Assembly (NCBI GenBank): GCA_027533185.1
Contig: JAPZTS010000040.1
Coordinates: 1-47,927, forward strand
Length of the DNA stretch: 47,927 nt
Source: Leptospira sp.
GTDB lineage: Bacteria; Spirochaetota; Leptospiria; Leptospirales; Leptospiraceae
Reading direction: 5' to 3'
Of the stretch, positions 44,185 through 47,927 are shown one piece after another; positions within the stretch are counted from its first letter, which is position 1; each line of letters begins with the position of its first letter. Made by a program: the position numbers and the translations under genes. The notes below the pieces were generated by a model. The model was given only the letters and a program-made list of their open reading frames with translations. It had not been told where the DNA came from and ran no database searches.

Positions 44185-47100
44185 TTTAGAAGAAATTCGA
44201 AAAGGATTTGCAGGACGACTTGCTGAGACTTTTTTGCATTCGAGGCTTACGCCTGTTATAGCAGTCATAAGTTTGTTACTTGGGCTTTTTTCTGTTTATC
44301 TTACTCCCAAAGAGGAAGAACCGCAGATCTCAGTTCCTATGATCGATATATCCATTCCTGCCCCAGGGTTTTCTCCTGAAGAAACGGAAAGAAAAATTAC
44401 AGAAGTGGTTGAGAGATCGGTTTGGGGATTAGAAGGAGTAGAGTATGTTTATTCCACAAGTAAATGGCACGGTTCCTATATCACGGTTCGATTTAAAGTT
44501 GGAGAGCCAATAGAACCTTCTCTTTTAAAGATTCACCATAAACTAATGGAGGTTCGATCGGAGCTTCCTATCAATACAGGCGATCCTTCTGTTAAGTCCT
44601 TTTCAATTGATGATGTTCCTTTTTTAGCGTTGAGTTTTAGCTCAACAGAAAAAAACGATTACGAACTTCGAACACTTGTTGCTCCACTTGCTAGAGAACT
44701 TTCTTCAACACCGGATTTATCTAAAGTACAGATGTTAGGAGGACTCAAGAAAACGATCCGAGTAAAGGTGAATCCAAGTTCATTGATAAATTATGGAGTT
44801 ACACTCTTAGAAGTTGCCGAAAGTTTAAAACAAAACGATGCTTTCGTTCTGGCTGGCAAAAATTGGTCTAAAACAGAGTTGCTGGATGTTGAGGTAGGTG
44901 GTGTTTTAAAGAGTGTTAAAGATGTGAGCCGTTTGCCAGTTGCACAACGGGGAGGTAGAGTAGTCCGAATCCAGGATCTAGCAATTGTCGAAGACGCTCC
45001 AGAAGAGAGGACTAAGTCTTCTGTCTTATACGATAAAGCATTAGGTTCTGAAAAAAGGGATGCGATAACAATAGTTTTTGCAAAGCGAAAAGGTACAAAT
45101 GTTGTTAATTTAGCAAATGACCTTTTGGAAAGAGTGTCCACTTTTCAGAAAAAACTTCCAGAGGATATCAAACTAACGGTTATTCGTAATTATGGGAGTA
45201 CTGCTGAAGATAAGTCTTATGAACTTATAGAACACTTGTTAATCGCAACTATATCTGTAACTGTTTTAATTGCACTTTGGATGGGATTCCGATCTGCGAT
45301 CGTGGTTGCCATTGCAATTCCTGTTACCTTGGCATTGACGCTGGCGATCTATTATTTTCTAGGATACACTCTAAATCGAGTTACCCTTTTTGCTTTGATC
45401 TTTTCCATCGGAATTCTGGTGGATGATGCAATAGTAGTTGTGGAAAATATTGAGAGACATATAGAAGAGAATCCAAAATTAGGAATCATTCGAGCTACTA
45501 TCATTGCAGTATCTGAAGTTGGAAATCCAACCATCCTTGCGACTTTTACTGTGATTGCTGCAATCTTGCCAATGGCTTTCGTAAGAGGGTTGATGGGACC
45601 ATATATGAAGCCAATCCCAGTTGGTGCATCTCTAGCTATGATTCTTTCGCTTTTGGTTGCTTTTATAATTACACCATGGGCGTCTATTCGAATATTAAAG
45701 GATACACATATAAAAAGTGGAAATCAACATGAGAGTGAAAATCTTTCCTCAAAAATTTCAAAATTAGATAGAATCTATATACAATTTATGGATTGGTTAT
45801 TGTCCTACAAAAAAAATGCTTTCTTGTTCGGTGGAGTGACTATTGTACTGCTTTTTGTATCAATGGGTTTTGTAGGATTTAAGTGGGTAAAGGTAAAGAT
45901 GTTACCATTTGACAACAAAGAGGAATTCCAAGTACTTCTCGACTACCCAACGACTACATCTCTTCTTAAAAGTCAAAAACGGTCAGAAGAATTGGTAGAG
46001 ACTTTACTTTTACATCCTCAAATTGAAAAAATCCAAATATACGCTGGGGAAGCAGCCCCCTTTTCATTTTCTGGAATGGTTAAACACTCCTTTCTTAGAA
46101 ATTATGAATACATGAATGACTTACAAATCATCCTAAAAAACAAAACTCAAAGAAAAGAGTCAAGTCACGAGATTATAGAAAGTTTACGGCCAATCATACA
46201 TGACTTTTCGAAAAAGTACAATGTGGTCTCTAAAGTTTTAGAGATTCCACCGGGTCCTCCTGTACTGGCGACTATGGTTGCAGAAGTCTATGGCCCAGAT
46301 TCCGAAATAAGGGAAAAGGTCTCCAAGGAAATCTATCAAATCTTTTCCGAAGAACCAAGTGTCGTGGATTTAGATTCCTCCTCCAGATTGGGTAGGCCAA
46401 AAATTGTATATCCTATAGATTTTGAAAAATCAGGAATCTTTGGGATTAAAACCCAGGGGTTAGCGCATACTGGCGTCTATCTATTCTCTGAGTCACCTAT
46501 AGTAAGTTTGGCGACAGTTGGAAGTCCTGAAGAGGTAACAGTAAATCTATCTGTCATAGAATCTTTCAGAGGATCCAAAAATCCATTCCAGAATCAGAAT
46601 ATCATGTCTATGGAGTCGGGTGTTATTTCGGCAGAAAGAGTATTAGGAAATCCCAGAATAGAAGAAGATAGATCTTTATACAGAAAGAATCTCAAGCCGG
46701 TAAGTTATGTCATGAGTGAACTTTCTGGAGCTGAAGAAGCACCTGTTTATGGTATGATGAAACTTGCGCCAAAAATCGGATATGATACACAAACAGCAGA
46801 TGTGCCGTGGAATACAACAAAACCTGTGATCAAATGGGACGGTGAATGGTTTATTACCTATGAAGTTTTTCGCGACTTAGGTGGTGCCTTCGCAGTGGTT
46901 ATCCTTCTCATTTATATTTTAGTGCTAGGTTGGTTTAAGAGTTATACTGTCCCACTTGTAATTATGGCGCCTATACCAATTTCTCTAATTGGAATTTTGC
47001 CAGGTCATTTTGCCATGGACGCTTATTTTACGGCTACTTCTATGATTGGATTTATTGCAGGCGCAGGGATTATTGTTCGAAATTCGATCATACTTGTAGA

Positions 47101-47368
47101 TTTTACAGAAGGTGAAATCAAAAAAGGAATAAATCTGAAAGAAGCAGTTATCCACGCAGGTGTTGTGAGGTTCCGACCTATGTTGCTAACTGCATCTGCG
47201 GTCGTTGTAGGAAGTTTCGTCATGCTCTTTGATCCTATATTCCAAGGTCTAGCCATCTCGCTTATGTTTGGTGAGATAGCGGCTACGTTCCTCAGTCGTT
47301 TTGCTGTTCCTGTTCTCTATTATTGGTTGATAGGAGACTCTAGAAAGGGAGCAATCCAACACGGGTGA
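44177..47368 (+). CDS. RND family efflux permease (AcrB/HAE-like)
   Basis: The 1063-residue protein has the RND pattern: a first membrane helix near residue 25, a large periplasmic porter loop with APGFSPEETERKITEVVERSVWGLEGVEYV, six membrane helices from about 350, a second loop and the last five helices. Helix 4 has the proton-relay pair Asp416-Asp417 in GILVDDAIVVVENIERH, and GFIAGAGIIVRNSIILVDFTEGE is the matching block in the second half. No periplasmic adaptor gene is in the operon. Substrate is unknown. Confidence 0.93.
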   Translation: MNSLEEIRKGFAGRLAETFLHSRLTPVIAVISLLLGLFSVYLTPKEEEPQISVPMIDISIPAPGFSPEETERKITEVVERSVWGLEGVEYVYSTSKWHGSYITVRFKVGEPIEPSLLKIHHKLMEVRSELPINTGDPSVKSFSIDDVPFLALSFSSTEKNDYELRTLVAPLARELSSTPDLSKVQMLGGLKKTIRVKVNPSSLINYGVTLLEVAESLKQNDAFVLAGKNWSKTELLDVEVGGVLKSVKDVSRLPVAQRGGRVVRIQDLAIVEDAPEERTKSSVLYDKALGSEKRDAITIVFAKRKGTNVVNLANDLLERVSTFQKKLPEDIKLTVIRNYGSTAEDKSYELIEHLLIATISVTVLIALWMGFRSAIVVAIAIPVTLALTLAIYYFLGYTLNRVTLFALIFSIGILVDDAIVVVENIERHIEENPKLGIIRATIIAVSEVGNPTILATFTVIAAILPMAFVRGLMGPYMKPIPVGASLAMILSLLVAFIITPWASIRILKDTHIKSGNQHESENLSSKISKLDRIYIQFMDWLLSYKKNAFLFGGVTIVLLFVSMGFVGFKWVKVKMLPFDNKEEFQVLLDYPTTTSLLKSQKRSEELVETLLLHPQIEKIQIYAGEAAPFSFSGMVKHSFLRNYEYMNDLQIILKNKTQRKESSHEIIESLRPIIHDFSKKYNVVSKVLEIPPGPPVLATMVAEVYGPDSEIREKVSKEIYQIFSEEPSVVDLDSSSRLGRPKIVYPIDFEKSGIFGIKTQGLAHTGVYLFSESPIVSLATVGSPEEVTVNLSVIESFRGSKNPFQNQNIMSMESGVISAERVLGNPRIEEDRSLYRKNLKPVSYVMSELSGAEEAPVYGMMKLAPKIGYDTQTADVPWNTTKPVIKWDGEWFITYEVFRDLGGAFAVVILLIYILVLGWFKSYTVPLVIMAPIPISLIGILPGHFAMDAYFTATSMIGFIAGAGIIVRNSIILVDFTEGEIKKGINLKEAVIHAGVVRFRPMLLTASAVVVGSFVMLFDPIFQGLAISLMFGEIAATFLSRFAVPVLYYWLIGDSRKGAIQHG

Positions 47369-47388
47369 ATGATTTTGATTTGCCAAAT

Positions 47389-47419
47389 AAAAAGCCAGGA
47401 CTTTCGACCTGGCTTTTTT
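47389..47419. terminator. bidirectional terminator between RND gene and the last gene
   Basis: An 11-base-pair stem (47389-47399 with 47408-47418, AAAAAGCCAGG and its complement) with an eight-base loop ends in a T run on both strands. It lies between two convergent genes and serves both. Confidence 0.9.
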
Positions 47420-47443
47420 ATCCAAAATCTTAAAGGCTAATGA

Positions 47444-47927
47444 CTAGCGAGTTCCTTGGTTTTTGATTTCGCTGTGGTTTAGATACAAACCAGCTGCTGT
47501 CAAGGATGGTGCTCTTACGTGCCCAGTATATTGGATGAATGTTGTGCCTCCGCTTGTTACAGAGGATTGGCATAGGCTGAGTCCGCCTGCACGGTTGTAT
47601 CCGCAAGCAGAGTGGTAGGCAACAGCATAGTCGTCTTCCCCTGGAAGAATCGCTGATGCACCAAATGCACCTTTGTAACCAGGAACGTGGTGGATTTGAA
47701 CACCCGCCGTATTGTTATGGTTATACGCTCCTCTAGCAGTTGCAACGATCAGGGATCTGTCCATTGCATTTCCACCAAACCCAAATGAAATTCCGTTCAG
47801 AGCGGATGCAAGTTCAGAACCACCAGAAGCCGCAGCCAGAGCAGTTACTTTTGTGATATTGAATCCACGAGAGGAGGCAGTTGCACCTAAACTAGCCAAC
47901 CAAAATTCGATCGCATAACATCCGGCA
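47444..47927 (-). CDS. unrecognised Gly/Ala-rich protein, 5' end outside window
   Basis: The frame is open from the stop at 47444 to the right edge, so the start is not in the window; the first visible residues are AGCYAIEFWLASLGATASS. The visible 161 residues are rich in Gly, Ala, Ser and Asn with alternating hydrophobic residues and three cysteines, which would suit a secreted or surface protein. No family is recognised. It ends 25 bases before the shared bidirectional terminator. Confidence 0.7.
   Translation of the reverse strand, partial: AGCYAIEFWLASLGATASSRGFNITKVTALAAASGGSELASALNGISFGFGGNAMDRSLIVATARGAYNHNNTAGVQIHHVPGYKGAFGASAILPGEDDYAVAYHSACGYNRAGGLSLCQSSVTSGGTTFIQYTGHVRAPSLTAAGLYLNHSEIKNQGTR

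Overview
The window is chromosomal DNA of a spirochaete of the genus Leptospira. The strongest evidence is an almost complete match to the leptospiral porin OmpL1 at 2076-2978. Supporting signs are AT-rich DNA, several TTG or GTG starts, lipoproteins with loose spirochaetal lipoboxes (LTAC, LTFC) and the overall mix of genes. I cannot tell from the sequence which Leptospira clade this is.

Layout, left to right. 1-2000: the tail of an SGNH-type protein, then carA with a small downstream gene and a secreted hypothetical protein on the minus strand. 2000-4430: the surface-protein pair ompL1 and a lipoprotein, closed by a strong terminator. 4428-6060: the most accessory-looking part, with a nine-unit minisatellite and two GxxExxY (PD-(D/E)xK-like) genes separated by a small ORF. 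6059-9142: a minus-strand run of RlmL-like methyltransferase, ung, a DMT transporter and a pterin dehydratase. 9186-11731: a second DMT transporter, then a cyclic-nucleotide-binding protein coupled to an AI-2E-type permease. 11791-16563: bioD-bioA-bioB followed by a GPH/MFS transporter, with a large hairpin and a leader ORF between bioB and the transporter.

16589-26167: a 59-residue small protein, an SGNH lipoprotein and serB on the plus strand, then the minus-strand operon aroE-folC-tetR-trpF-mutS, a small membrane protein, a WaaE-like glycosyltransferase and a histidine-kinase-like ATPase. 26204-36851: a long plus-strand run with a degenerate amidohydrolase, a four-S1-domain protein, trmL, an RsbW-like ATPase, uvrB, lon and a class A penicillin-binding protein. 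36808-42155: an oligopeptide-type binding lipoprotein, an MsbA-like ABC exporter, a zinc-ribbon membrane protein and an acetate/succinate CoA-transferase.

The most coherent candidate system is at 42150-47420. A CsoR/CstR-family repressor is followed by a DUF2892 membrane protein, a TolC-family outer membrane protein and an RND permease, ending in a bidirectional terminator. Two perfect palindromes share the core ATACCC-N4-GGGTAT: one abuts the repressor start and the other lies just upstream of a TATAAT box before DUF2892. A third, degenerate copy sits at the DUF2892 ribosome binding site. The repressor has the two CsoR-family cysteines, but Tyr replaces the copper-binding His, which fits a persulfide sensor (CstR type) better than a copper sensor. 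No periplasmic adaptor gene lies between the TolC and RND genes. The window ends in the 5'-truncated minus-strand gene of an unrecognised protein.

No rRNA, tRNA, CRISPR array, insertion sequence or prophage was seen.
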